The notes under the pieces were generated by a model. The model did not search any database and was not told the origin of the DNA. It saw nothing but the letters and a program-made list of their open reading frames with translations. Made by a program: the position numbers and the translations under genes. Below are positions 18,076 to 26,228 of a DNA stretch of 64,000 bases, piece after piece. How positions within the stretch are numbered: the stretch's first letter is position 1; every line of letters starts with the position of its first letter. Source of the DNA: Maribacter dokdonensis DSW-8 (GTDB taxonomy: Bacteria; Bacteroidota; Bacteroidia; Flavobacteriales; Flavobacteriaceae); the NCBI RefSeq assembly GCF_001447995.1, contig NZ_LDPE01000001.1:1550001-1614000 (forward strand), read 5' to 3'.

Positions 18076-18621
18076 CTACTTTTTTCTACCACCTACAATC
18101 CAACCAAGTCTAACATCTATTAAAATACCTGCATCCTTATAAAAATCATCAACAAAAATACCGGGACCAAAAGCCAAGCCCCAATAGAATCCTTTTCTGT
18201 AAGTACGCTGAATACCATATACTAAAGCACCGTTATAAAAATAATCCGAGGCGTATTCCAAATCACCAATTATTGGCGTACCCAATTGAAGTTGATTTAA
18301 AAATGCAATATAGTTACCCGAGTTGCCAGATATATTCTTTCCTTTATTTAATCTTCTATTAAAATTTATGTATTGCCTTACATCTGCTTCTACGCCAGGA
18401 TATAATCCAAACCTGGTCTCCCTATCTGTACCGCCGTTAAGTGCAAATCCTAAGAACGCCTCTAAATTCAAAGTAGTTTTATCAGCAACCCCTAGTTCAT
18501 AAGATATCCCTGGTGCTAAGGCATTAACTTTAAAAAGTCCGTCTTCCACATGCTTAACAGATTGTGCATTCAAATAAAAAGCGGATAATAGAATAACGGA
18601 TAAAAAAATGGTTTTTTTCAT
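18076..18621 (-). CDS. Small outer-membrane-type protein, paralogue 1 of 3
   Basis: 181 aa from the ATG at 18621 (MKKTIFLSVILL), which gives a clean signal peptide ending LNAQ; the 20 residues an earlier start would add are not signal-like. The mature part shares blocks with the genes at 20550 and 21224: (I/L)xPGxxYE(L/M), RxxNKGKNISGNSGNYIAF, YGIQRTYRKGF and a final Gly-Trp strand. The pattern of alternating hydrophobic residues and aromatic girdles suggests a small outer-membrane beta-barrel. Function unknown. Immediately upstream lies a 41-bp copy of the 3' end of the 20550 gene (18672-18712), marking a past rearrangement. Confidence 0.75.
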   Translation of the reverse strand: MKKTIFLSVILLSAFYLNAQSVKHVEDGLFKVNALAPGISYELGVADKTTLNLEAFLGFALNGGTDRETRFGLYPGVEADVRQYINFNRRLNKGKNISGNSGNYIAFLNQLQLGTPIIGDLEYASDYFYNGALVYGIQRTYRKGFYWGLAFGPGIFVDDFYKDAGILIDVRLGWIVGGRKK

Positions 18622-18671
18622 AATGTAGATTGATTGGATTTTATGCGGGATGTATATCAAATACCAGACCA

Positions 18672-18712
18672 AATCAATCAAAAGTGGGCTTTCTGGATTT
18701 TCTTTTGGTAGC
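18672..18712. repeat. 41-bp direct repeat, copy 1, flanking the erythromycin-esterase-family gene
   Basis: Identical at 40 of 41 positions to 20548-20588. Read leftwards it encodes ATKRKSRKPTFD plus stop, exactly the C-terminus of the 20550-21134 protein; the single difference is a synonymous Ser codon (TCC/TCT). Here it has no gene body attached, so it is an orphan gene tail. The esterase stop codon lies only 6 bp away. Confidence 0.9.
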
Positions 18713-18718
18713 TTATTG

Positions 18719-20494
18719 TTAATCTTCTAACAAAGGTGTTGTTGCAGAAGTATGCGGTATAAATACAACGGCATCGAACATGCTCAAAAGCGATGCATCA
18801 TAATAATCATTTTTAGTTTCCTTCGTGTACCCCAAGAGTTTGAGTTTTCCAAAAACCTCTTTTCCAGGAAGCCCTTTATTAATATCAAAAGATTCAATAA
18901 AAAAAGGTGATGCGCTAATCTTATTAAAAACCTGCTCCCATGAAGTATCTGGTTGAAATGTAATCACTTCTTTCAATAATTTATCTGAATAGTCGTGATC
19001 ATCATAAATAAAATTATTCTCTATATAAGTGTAACTACCCTCTAGAGAACACAGACCAATAGAATAATAATCTTTTCCAAATTTTTCCTTAAGTTGATTC
19101 CCCATTAAACCAATTTCATTATCAATAATTACATCATTACTAATATGCGCATTGTGAGCCCAAACAATTATTTTTTCATTGTTATTCTCTGCCAGAAATG
19201 TAACTCTTTCCGCCATTATTTCATCCCGAGATTTGATTGGTTTTCCATTCTCTATTAACCAATAATTTAGAAAGCTATTCTTGGCGTTATGTATTAATTC
19301 ATTTAGTCTGGCGGTTTGCAATCCGTTTTCATATAAATATTTATCAATTGAAAGTAGGGATTGATAAACACCACTCCCAATCTTGAATCTATTTCTGTCA
19401 TTTTCTCCATAATACTTTTCTACAATTGACAAGTATTCTTTACTTCGTCTAGCTATTTCTATATCAGATTGTAAAGCTAGTTCGCTCCCAATCAAATCAT
19501 GAATTAACCAATATGAATCATCACAACCCTTAAATTTTACCCCCATTGCTATACCTTCAAATTTTAACCAGTCTAAAAACTCCTTCATTTCTTGCGTATG
19601 GTAAATTGAAAGTAAATAACTATGAATCAACTCATTCATTGGGGTAGACTTTAGATTTTTCGACAGCACTTCAATATCGTCAAACGGACTCTCAAGAATT
19701 ATGGTCTTAAAACCTTTATTTTTTATCAAAGCCTTAGTTAAAGCAGCTCGAAACTTGTAAAATTCAGCCGTTCCATGCGTGTCTTCACCTATGGACACTA
19801 TTCTTTTATTCTCAACAATATTAATTAATGGAATTAAACTGGCACCTTGTGAAAAATCATCTTCAAAAGTCAAATTCATCTTGTAATTATCAAAGATAGT
19901 CACCAACTCAGGTTCAACATTTTCAAGTTGTTGAAATTGCTCAATTTCATCCATTACCTGAATATTTTGTCCATCGATTGTAACCTTAAAATCATCAAAC
20001 CAAGCTGTACCTTTCCCTTGTAAAATTCCTCCAACAAAAATATTTTTCGCATTATTCATAAATGGTAATGATATAGAATACTCTTGCCAATCAGTTGTTC
20101 CTTCAATCCCCTTCTTATGACTGTTTTCAAGTTGAATCATTTGATTTAGACCATCAATACGCATGATTAAACCCGCGTAACCTTTTTTCACTTTCTCCGT
20201 TTTAATCTTTCCAGATAACTGTATACTATCTCCTTTATAAAAAGAAGGGATTTTATAAATTACACAACCAAAATCACCTCCTTTATCGGAAACAACTTTA
20301 CCTACGTAATTTTCATTATCTAATTTAACCGCCTTAGAAAATTCATAGAATCCCCATTTAGCCCAACCTTCTGCATTTTTAGTTTCTTCATTGTACTTGT
20401 CAAAATTTAAATTAAACTTGTTAATACCAGATTGTGCAATACTTGAATATGAAGCACAAAGAAGCATCATTACAAAAAAACATATGGATTTCAT
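18719..20494 (-). CDS. Secreted erythromycin-esterase-family protein with N-terminal carbohydrate-binding-like domain
   Basis: 591 aa. Signal peptide to about residue 20 (MMLLCASYSSIAQ). Residues about 22-175 form a jelly-roll-like domain (FNLNFDKYNEE ... AWFDDFKVTIDG). Residues about 200-590 are the erythromycin esterase domain: SIGEDTHGTAEF with the catalytic-type His, ILESPFDD, and WAHNAHISND with a second key His. Characterised relatives hydrolyse the macrolide lactone ring, but most Bacteroidota members are uncharacterised, so the substrate is unknown. The gene lies between two paralogous barrel genes and is flanked by 41-bp direct repeats, suggesting it was inserted there as a unit. Its AT content and Lys/Asn richness look slightly higher than those of its neighbours. 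Confidence 0.85.
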   Translation of the reverse strand: MKSICFFVMMLLCASYSSIAQSGINKFNLNFDKYNEETKNAEGWAKWGFYEFSKAVKLDNENYVGKVVSDKGGDFGCVIYKIPSFYKGDSIQLSGKIKTEKVKKGYAGLIMRIDGLNQMIQLENSHKKGIEGTTDWQEYSISLPFMNNAKNIFVGGILQGKGTAWFDDFKVTIDGQNIQVMDEIEQFQQLENVEPELVTIFDNYKMNLTFEDDFSQGASLIPLINIVENKRIVSIGEDTHGTAEFYKFRAALTKALIKNKGFKTIILESPFDDIEVLSKNLKSTPMNELIHSYLLSIYHTQEMKEFLDWLKFEGIAMGVKFKGCDDSYWLIHDLIGSELALQSDIEIARRSKEYLSIVEKYYGENDRNRFKIGSGVYQSLLSIDKYLYENGLQTARLNELIHNAKNSFLNYWLIENGKPIKSRDEIMAERVTFLAENNNEKIIVWAHNAHISNDVIIDNEIGLMGNQLKEKFGKDYYSIGLCSLEGSYTYIENNFIYDDHDYSDKLLKEVITFQPDTSWEQVFNKISASPFFIESFDINKGLPGKEVFGKLKLLGYTKETKNDYYDASLLSMFDAVVFIPHTSATTPLLED

Positions 20495-20547
20495 TAATTA
20501 TGTTTTAAAAATTTAGCTAGTTAAGAATGTAATATGAATGTTGTAAT

Positions 20548-20588
20548 AATCAATCAAAAGTGGGCTTTCTAGATTTTCTTTTGGTAGC
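20548..20588. repeat. 41-bp direct repeat, copy 2, at the 3' end of the 20550-21134 gene
   Basis: Covers the last 12 codons and stop of the paralogue 2 gene, plus 2 bp beyond. Matches 18672-18712 at 40 of 41 positions in direct orientation. The two copies bracket the esterase gene and nothing else. Confidence 0.9.
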
Positions 20589-21134
20589 GACCCATCCAAA
20601 GGTCACATTAAGCAAAAAGCCATGACCGCTATCTAAAGTTTTTGAATCAAAATAGCCATAACCCACTTCTGCATTTACATTGAAACCTTTTCTGTTGGTT
20701 CGCTGAATACCGTATACTCCGCCATAGAATGCAAAGGCATAATCACTATTTCCGTCAGAGATATTATCTGTAAACTGTACAGGCTCCCAAAAAATACTAC
20801 GCGCAGGACCTATATAATTTGCAGAATTTCCAACAATATTCTTATTGACATCTAAACGCTCTTGAAAATTATGGTAATATCTAATTCTGGTATGCCATGC
20901 ATAACCCAAAGCATAGCCTTCTTGGTATCTTGCAAATGCCGGAGTAAAACTTGTAGAAGCACTTACATTTTTAAATAACCCTAGCTCGTACCTAATACCT
21001 GGTCCCAATAGATTAATGGTGAATTGATGACGCTCTAGATTGATGAGTCCGTTACCTTTTTCCGAGAAATCCCTTATTTGTGCATTTGACAAGGAAACTG
21101 ATAAGAACAGTAAAACAAGTGTGATTTTTTTCAT
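20550..21134 (-). CDS. Small outer-membrane-type protein, paralogue 2 of 3
   Basis: 194 aa with signal peptide MKKITLVLLFLSVSLSNAQ. Shared blocks with its paralogues: LLGPGIRYELGL, YYHNFQERLDVNKNIVGNSANYIGP, YGGVYGIQRTNRKGF and the last strand VTFGWVATKRK. It has the basic tail KRKSRKPTFD, whose coding sequence is duplicated on the far side of the esterase gene. Likely a small outer-membrane barrel. The leader CAATCAATCTACATG resembles that of paralogue 1, supporting tandem duplication. Function unknown. Confidence 0.75.
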   Translation of the reverse strand: MKKITLVLLFLSVSLSNAQIRDFSEKGNGLINLERHQFTINLLGPGIRYELGLFKNVSASTSFTPAFARYQEGYALGYAWHTRIRYYHNFQERLDVNKNIVGNSANYIGPARSIFWEPVQFTDNISDGNSDYAFAFYGGVYGIQRTNRKGFNVNAEVGYGYFDSKTLDSGHGFLLNVTFGWVATKRKSRKPTFD

Positions 21135-21223
21135 GTAGATTGATTGATGTTACAACTAAAACTACAAGATTAAAAAAAGGTAAACACTTGATTTAAAGAA
21201 ATATTAAGAAAAAAGGTAAGATA

Positions 21224-21790
21224 TTACCTACCCACACACCAACGTTTCTCACTGATGATCCAGCCAATATTTAAGTTGGCAACCGGATAGATTCCGCCCT
21301 CAAACTGCCCAGCGTAATAGCCCGCACCAACATCTACCGAAAAATTAAAACCACTATCATAACTACGCTGCAAACCTGTTACCAAACCTCCGTACCCAAA
21401 AGCACCTTTTACATTTTCATTGGCAATAGTTCTAGGACTTGGAAAAAACACCGCTGCAGCCGGTGCTATGTAATTGGCAGAGTTGCCATAAATCTGTCTT
21501 CTATTGCGTTGTCGTTTTTCAAAGTTGTAATAATATCTATACTGAGCGGCAACTGCCGGAAAAACACCCAATTCATCATAAACATCTGGCAACAATGGAT
21601 CTAATGCCACTTGAATACCAGCTTTAATATCAAAAGTAGTATTGGCACCCAATGCCATTTCATACTCTAGACCGGGATTTATAAGGTTGATCTTTACTTG
21701 CCTGAGCTCACAATTTTTACCAAATTGAGCATGTATATTAGATGCAACAAACGCCAGCACTGTTAATAAAGTAAATTGTTTGATCTTCAT
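21224..21790 (-). CDS. Small outer-membrane-type protein, paralogue 3 of 3
   Basis: 188 aa with signal peptide MKIKQFTLLTVLAFVASNIHAQ. It contains the same family blocks: INPGLEYEMALG, YRYYYNFEKRQRNRRQIYGNSANYIAP, YGGLVTGLQRSYDSGF and LNIGWIISEKRW. It is the most diverged of the three and has a CELR segment after the signal peptide. It is 89 bp upstream of paralogue 2 on the same strand. Probably an outer-membrane beta-barrel; no enzymatic motif is seen. Confidence 0.75.
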   Translation of the reverse strand: MKIKQFTLLTVLAFVASNIHAQFGKNCELRQVKINLINPGLEYEMALGANTTFDIKAGIQVALDPLLPDVYDELGVFPAVAAQYRYYYNFEKRQRNRRQIYGNSANYIAPAAAVFFPSPRTIANENVKGAFGYGGLVTGLQRSYDSGFNFSVDVGAGYYAGQFEGGIYPVANLNIGWIISEKRWCVGR

Positions 21791-21847
21791 TCAGATTTTT
21801 GATTTCGACAATCTTATCCTAATAGAACAGTAAGCTTCTTAAAATAG

Positions 21848-21855
21848 TATCTTTG
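21848..21855 (+). promoter_or_regulatory. -7 promoter box for kdsA
   Basis: TATCTTTG fits TAnnTTTG, 18 bp upstream of the ATG at 21874. Its last bases (TTG at 21853) could be taken for an earlier start codon; as part of the promoter they cannot be translated, which decides the start at 21874. Confidence 0.55.
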
Positions 21856-21873
21856 TTTAAAAATATTCGACGA

Positions 21874-22692
21874 ATGAACCTATCTCTTATACCCCAAATA
21901 AAACATACGGACAGTAACAACTTTTTTCTCCTCTCTGGACCCTGTGCCATTGAAGGTGAAGATATGGCATTGCGCATTGCAGAGCATATTGTGACCATTA
22001 CCGATGAGCTTAAAATACCTTATGTATTTAAAGGAAGTTTTAAAAAAGCCAACCGTAGTAGGCTGGATTCGTTTACGGGCATTGGAGATGAAAAGGCTCT
22101 AAAAATTTTACGTAAGGTTTCTGAAACCTTTAAAGTCCCCACGGTTACCGATATACATACAGAACAAGATGCCGCTATGGCTGCCGAATATGTAGACGTA
22201 TTGCAAATACCTGCATTTTTAGCCCGCCAGACCGATTTAGTTGTTGCCGCTGCCCAAACTGGAAAAACGGTCAACATAAAGAAAGGGCAATTTATGAGCC
22301 CGGAAAGTATGAAGCATGCCGTAAATAAAGTTACCGAAACCGGAAACGAGCAAGCTATCATCACCGATCGTGGAACCATGTTCGGTTACCAAGATATGAT
22401 CGTAGATTTTAGAGGTGTACCTACCATGAAACAATTTGCTCCCGTGGTATTAGATGTAACCCATTCTTTACAACAACCCAATCAATCTTCTGGCGTAACT
22501 GGTGGTAGACCAGCTTTGATCGGCACCATGGCTCGCGCTGGTGTTGCTGCAGGAGTTGACGGACTATTCATTGAAACGCATTTTGATTGTGCCAATGCCA
22601 AGAGTGATGGTGCCAATATGTTAGACTTAGGATTAATGAAAAAGCTGTTGACAGATTTAGTGGCGTTAAGAGCTGTTGTTAATGAGTTTTAG
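21874..22692 (+). CDS. kdsA: 3-deoxy-8-phosphooctulonate synthase (KDO-8-phosphate synthase)
   Basis: Condenses arabinose-5-phosphate and phosphoenolpyruvate to KDO-8-phosphate, the first committed step to lipopolysaccharide inner core. 272 aa from the ATG at 21874. Signatures: LLSGPCAIEGED near the N-terminus (PEP-binding), FKGSFKKANRSR, DIHTEQDA, VLQIPAFLARQTDL, NIKKGQFMSP (Asn after VN as in metal-independent forms), DVTHSLQQPN and a C-terminal IETHFDCANAKSDG. Cytosolic TIM barrel. It has its own promoter, and the small leucine-rich-repeat gene follows after 28 bp. Confidence 0.97.
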   Translation: MNLSLIPQIKHTDSNNFFLLSGPCAIEGEDMALRIAEHIVTITDELKIPYVFKGSFKKANRSRLDSFTGIGDEKALKILRKVSETFKVPTVTDIHTEQDAAMAAEYVDVLQIPAFLARQTDLVVAAAQTGKTVNIKKGQFMSPESMKHAVNKVTETGNEQAIITDRGTMFGYQDMIVDFRGVPTMKQFAPVVLDVTHSLQQPNQSSGVTGGRPALIGTMARAGVAAGVDGLFIETHFDCANAKSDGANMLDLGLMKKLLTDLVALRAVVNEF

Positions 22693-22720
22693 TATTTTTT
22701 TCTATCAGTAAACATTATTA

Positions 22721-23494
22721 ATGACCGAAGAAGATATAGTCAGAGGGTTTTGGTTTTTTAATCCAGAAAAAGAATGGCCTCCTAAAAAGGTTACAAAGCT
22801 TGATGAGTATAATGGAGGTGATAAATTAAATTTAGATATTACCCAACAGACAAATCTAAGTGCTTACCAACAAACAAAGTTAGTTGACAAATGGTGTGAT
22901 ACCCTACCCAAACTATCAAAAGTAAAATACCTTTGGTTTACTTCTAAAGTAAACCAAAAAACTTTTGACACAGTTTGCAAAATGCCAAATCTAGAAGGCA
23001 TATGGATTAAATGGAGTAGTATAAAAACCATTGAGAGAATGGTAAAAATAAAATCATTGAAGCATTTTCATCTTGGCAGTTCTTCACAAATTGAAAGTAT
23101 TACGTGTTTAGCAGATATGAATTCTTTAATAACATTAGAACTTGAGCACATTAAAAAAATCAATGAATTTGAACCGATTTCTAAATGCTTGAAACTAGAA
23201 GGTCTTGCAATTGAAGGGAGTATGTGGTCAACTCAAGAAATAAAGAATTTAAAACCGATTGAAAAGTTAAAGAACCTCAAATATTTGTCTTTAATGAATA
23301 CTAAAGTTCTGGATGCTTCATTAAAACCCTTATTAAAATTAGAAGAACTAAAAAGATTTGATTCATCTTTGAACTTACCTTCTCAGGAGATTACTAGTTT
23401 AAAAAAAATAAAAACACTAGAATTCGGTAATGTCCCAGCGGAATATTTAGATGTTAAAATACAAGTTAGAAATAAACTAAAATGGATAAAATAA
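22721..23494 (+). CDS. Leucine-rich-repeat protein
   Basis: 257 aa, no signal peptide, so probably cytosolic. From about residue 70 there are six to seven irregular leucine-rich repeats, e.g. KYLWFTSKVNQKTFDTVCKM, LKHFHLGSSSQIESITCLAD and LKYLSLMNTKVLDASLKPLL, spaced 21-24 residues. The N-terminal 60 residues (ending TLPKLSKVK) have no recognised fold. Probably a protein-protein interaction module. Its last 13 bp overlap the next small gene, so the two are translationally linked. Distantly similar in style to the large repeat protein at 59862. Confidence 0.75.
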   Translation: MTEEDIVRGFWFFNPEKEWPPKKVTKLDEYNGGDKLNLDITQQTNLSAYQQTKLVDKWCDTLPKLSKVKYLWFTSKVNQKTFDTVCKMPNLEGIWIKWSSIKTIERMVKIKSLKHFHLGSSSQIESITCLADMNSLITLELEHIKKINEFEPISKCLKLEGLAIEGSMWSTQEIKNLKPIEKLKNLKYLSLMNTKVLDASLKPLLKLEELKRFDSSLNLPSQEITSLKKIKTLEFGNVPAEYLDVKIQVRNKLKWIK

Positions 23495-23718
23495 AACTGA
23501 CATCAATTATTCTACTATTATTTTCTATAGAATGTTTTAGTCAACAAACAGGAAGTACCAGAATGACACAAACTGTAGTTACTAATGGAATTGGGATAGG
23601 TAGCGCACTTGCTATTGTAATTTCATGGGACAGAAACAAATCAATTCTGTATGCGCTATTACACGGAATCTTGGGCTGGTTTTATGTAATTTACTACATT
23701 ATAGTTAGAGAAAAATAG
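23482..23718 (+). CDS. Small membrane protein
   Basis: 78 aa, overlapping the previous gene by 13 bp in another frame. The N-terminus SIILLLFSIECFSQ looks like a signal peptide. A second hydrophobic stretch (about residues 35-45) and a strongly hydrophobic aromatic segment (SILYALLHGILGWFYVIYYIIV) follow, with a short basic tail REK. Probably two membrane helices. No family recognised; the overlap with the leucine-rich-repeat gene suggests the products act together. Confidence 0.65.
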   Translation: MDKIKLTSIILLLFSIECFSQQTGSTRMTQTVVTNGIGIGSALAIVISWDRNKSILYALLHGILGWFYVIYYIIVREK

Positions 23719-23764
23719 TGAAATCTAACTATTAAATAAGGTTTATAGTACTAAACATTTACAA

Positions 23765-24145
23765 TCAAAGTAAATCCTTTTGCTTATAAAACCCATTTTT
23801 ACGAACGGAATAAGCATCTTGTAAAACATCAACTAAAATATCGTTATCTATTTCCTCTAAGGTAGTGTAACGTAATGAACGTACTACTTTTCTGTTTTCA
23901 GAAACTAGTACGTTCAAATGTTTGGTAAGGTGAGCAGAATTCCAAAAAGCAATATCTACAAACTTTTTTTTATGATTTGCATTTAAATAACAAATGGGAG
24001 ATTTCCCAATGTAAAAACAAGGTATATTCCACTTAAATTTTAGTTCAACACCTGGTAAGGTTGTTTCGATCATCATTTGTAGATGCATTAAAATACCTTT
24101 GTACGGTTCCGGTTGGTTATAAATATAGTGCTCTGCTGGGTTCAT
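23765..24145 (-). CDS. DUF1801 family protein
   Basis: 126 aa from the ATG at 24145; a GTG at 24175 would add ten unconserved residues. The pattern NPAEHYIYNQPEPYKGILMHLQMMIETTLPGVE, then KWNIPCFYIGKSPICYLN and KFVDIAFWNSAHL, is the DUF1801 (YdhG-like) domain, a small alpha/beta fold related to phosphotransferase-associated and iron-chaperone-like frataxin neighbours. Biochemical role unknown. Cytosolic, monocistronic, divergent from the phospholipase gene. Confidence 0.8.
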   Translation of the reverse strand: MNPAEHYIYNQPEPYKGILMHLQMMIETTLPGVELKFKWNIPCFYIGKSPICYLNANHKKKFVDIAFWNSAHLTKHLNVLVSENRKVVRSLRYTTLEEIDNDILVDVLQDAYSVRKNGFYKQKDLL

Positions 24146-24205
24146 ATCTCTATCAATTACATTAAGATATCGCACGAATACGACTATGAATTCTAATCAA
24201 ATATA

Positions 24206-24213
24206 TAATTTTG
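24206..24213 (+). promoter_or_regulatory. -7 promoter box for the phospholipase gene
   Basis: TAATTTTG fits TAnnTTTG, 17 bp upstream of the ATG at 24231, in the 85-bp divergent interval with the DUF1801 gene. Confidence 0.45.
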
Positions 24214-24230
24214 CCACTTTATAATTTATC

Positions 24231-25133
24231 ATGAGCTTAAAAACAACTTATTTATTTTTCTCTATTTTAATATTTGGCTATACCACAGGTTTTTCACAAG
24301 ATAGTGAAGATGATAATTGGTATTTTAATAATAGTAAGACCTTGACCGAGTTGTGGGAGCTAGATGATGAACATCATCGTGGCAATTTTATCCTTACCTC
24401 CTATAAGCCTATCTACATGACATTGGCTAAATATTCCACAAACCCTAACGAGTTTCCTGTAGCCGAAAATTCAGATAAAGCCCTAGACGAACCCAATAGT
24501 TTAAATGCTGTTGAAGCAAAATTTCAAATCAGTTTAAAAACAAAGATTTTTCATAATATGCTGGGCGGGAGAATGGATCTTTGGATGGGTTACTCGCAAA
24601 CTGCCTACTGGCAAATTTATAATACCGAGCGCTCAAGACCTTTTAGAGAACTGAATTATAAGCCAGAAATCATAGCCAATTTCCCAATTAAGTTTCCCAT
24701 TCTCGGATTTGATGCAAAAATGGTGGGTATTTCGGTCATTCATGAATCAAACGGACAGTCGGATCCCATCTCCCGAAGCTGGAACCGTATTGCCTTGCAC
24801 GCCGGTTTTGAAAAAGGCAACTGGCAGGTAATGCTAAAACCATGGTTACGTGTGGGAAGCAAAATTGACGATAACGAAAATATATCTGATTACATAGGAA
24901 GAGGTGAAACCGACGTTACCTATGATTGGGGCAGGCAACGTTTTAGAGCCATAGCCCGGCATTCACTGAATTTAGGAGATAAAAGCAGGGGAAGTCTACA
25001 GTTGAACTGGTCTTTTCCAATTCATAAAAACTTCAATGGCCATGTACAGTTTTTTGATGGATATGGAGAAACGCTTATAGATTACAATCACCGACAAACA
25101 ACCCTTGGCATAGGCGTCTCTTTAATAAACTAG
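24231..25133 (+). CDS. pldA: Outer membrane phospholipase A
   Basis: Hydrolyses acyl ester bonds of phospholipids in the outer membrane to preserve its asymmetry. 300 aa with signal peptide ending GFSQ. The family active site is visible: SVIHESNGQSDPISRSWNR, the conserved His and Ser of the HxSNG motif, around residues 170-190. The rest is a run of amphipathic strands of a 12-stranded barrel ending in GIGVSLIN. Calcium-dependent dimer in characterised members. Single gene. Confidence 0.92.
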   Translation: MSLKTTYLFFSILIFGYTTGFSQDSEDDNWYFNNSKTLTELWELDDEHHRGNFILTSYKPIYMTLAKYSTNPNEFPVAENSDKALDEPNSLNAVEAKFQISLKTKIFHNMLGGRMDLWMGYSQTAYWQIYNTERSRPFRELNYKPEIIANFPIKFPILGFDAKMVGISVIHESNGQSDPISRSWNRIALHAGFEKGNWQVMLKPWLRVGSKIDDNENISDYIGRGETDVTYDWGRQRFRAIARHSLNLGDKSRGSLQLNWSFPIHKNFNGHVQFFDGYGETLIDYNHRQTTLGIGVSLIN

Positions 25134-25158
25134 TAACCTAGCCAATACACAATGCCAG

Positions 25159-26148
25159 TTACTGAATATTGGTTTTAAATTTTTTGGGCGTAGTACCTTC
25201 TTGACGTTTAAACGCTGCAGAAAAATGGGTTGCATTCTTATAACCTATTTGCTCCGCAATTTCATAAATAGGCAAATCAGTGTTCACCAGAAGTAATTTA
25301 GCCTTTTCTATTTTTTTATTGATACTATATTCATGAACGGTTTGTCCAAAAACCCGCAAAAATTCCCGGTTCAGCAGGGTTTTATTCATACCCACTTCTT
25401 TAGACAATGTAGCCACCGAATAATTAATGGCTAAATTATCACTGATCTTTTTTTTGACACTTAAAAGTTTCTTTACCCTGTGACTATTTTGGACCGAGTT
25501 GTTCTTGTAATGTTCTTTCTTATAATTGGAAACTTGAATGGCCAACATTTCAAAAACCTTAGCCTTCAAATAAATTAGTCTTGCCGTACCTTCTAAACTC
25601 AGCGTATCAAAAGATTCAAGAATTACCATCATCTCATTAGAAATGGGTACAACCAAATTATCATCTATAAGTTCTTTTAATTTAAGATCATTGAAAAAGC
25701 CATGTTTTGTTAAGAACGCATTAGACAACCTTACTTTAATTTCCTTATAAGTTTTGTTCCCCGCAATCTTAGACGTGCCATGAAAAGATTTAATATTTGC
25801 CATGTAAGAATCACCGCTACCTAAAAAAATATCTTCACAACCTGCAACAGATATTACCCGTTCACCCTCAATTAAAAAAGTAAGCTGCACAAAATCTATA
25901 GTTAGCTGTTGTTTTAAGATAATATCTTTCTGTAACCTAAAATGCATTGCAGATATACAAACATCTTCAATTTGTATTACATCTATACGGCCTTGCCCAA
26001 ATGAATCTTTTATACGGTATACCTTATGGTCAATATCATTGTTCTGCTTTACCTCAACACAATCGGCAATTTCACTATACGAGATTTTATTGGTCTCAGA
26101 TAAATCTACAATCTGTACATCTGTAAAACTGCGTCTTTTTTTTATCAT
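25159..26148 (-). CDS. AraC-family transcriptional regulator
   Basis: 329 aa. The C-terminal AraC DNA-binding domain is intact (residues about 230-328): SVATLSKEVGMNKTLLNREFLRVFG, and PIYEIAEQIGYKNATHFSAAFKRQEGTTPKKF. The N-terminal part is a ligand or sensor domain without a clear family. It is divergent from the TonB-dependent receptor gene, with an 80-bp shared intergenic region, the arrangement of PchR/YbtA-type regulators that sense a siderophore-iron complex. Probably activates the receptor operon 26229-31560 and regulates itself. Confidence 0.9.
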   Translation of the reverse strand: MIKKRRSFTDVQIVDLSETNKISYSEIADCVEVKQNNDIDHKVYRIKDSFGQGRIDVIQIEDVCISAMHFRLQKDIILKQQLTIDFVQLTFLIEGERVISVAGCEDIFLGSGDSYMANIKSFHGTSKIAGNKTYKEIKVRLSNAFLTKHGFFNDLKLKELIDDNLVVPISNEMMVILESFDTLSLEGTARLIYLKAKVFEMLAIQVSNYKKEHYKNNSVQNSHRVKKLLSVKKKISDNLAINYSVATLSKEVGMNKTLLNREFLRVFGQTVHEYSINKKIEKAKLLLVNTDLPIYEIAEQIGYKNATHFSAAFKRQEGTTPKKFKTNIQ

Positions 26149-26195
26149 TTCACGTCATTTCTAATCCACAACAAGGTCATAAATTCGCTTCAAAT

Positions 26196-26218
26196 TTATT
26201 TAGACTAATTAAAAATAA
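26196..26218. promoter_or_regulatory. Candidate iron-responsive (Fur-like) operator
   Basis: Imperfect dyad with TTATTT arms at 26196-26201 and AAATAA at 26213-26218 around AGACTAATTAA, ending 10 bp before the receptor ATG. It resembles AT-rich Fur-type boxes; proof would need alignment to known sites. Confidence 0.35.
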
Positions 26219-26228
26219 CTAATATTAA

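Noticed and set aside
18719..20494. Macrolide-resistance gene call for the erythromycin-esterase-family gene
   Set aside because: Many secreted Bacteroidota members have no proven macrolide activity, and this one carries an extra N-terminal domain; family call only.
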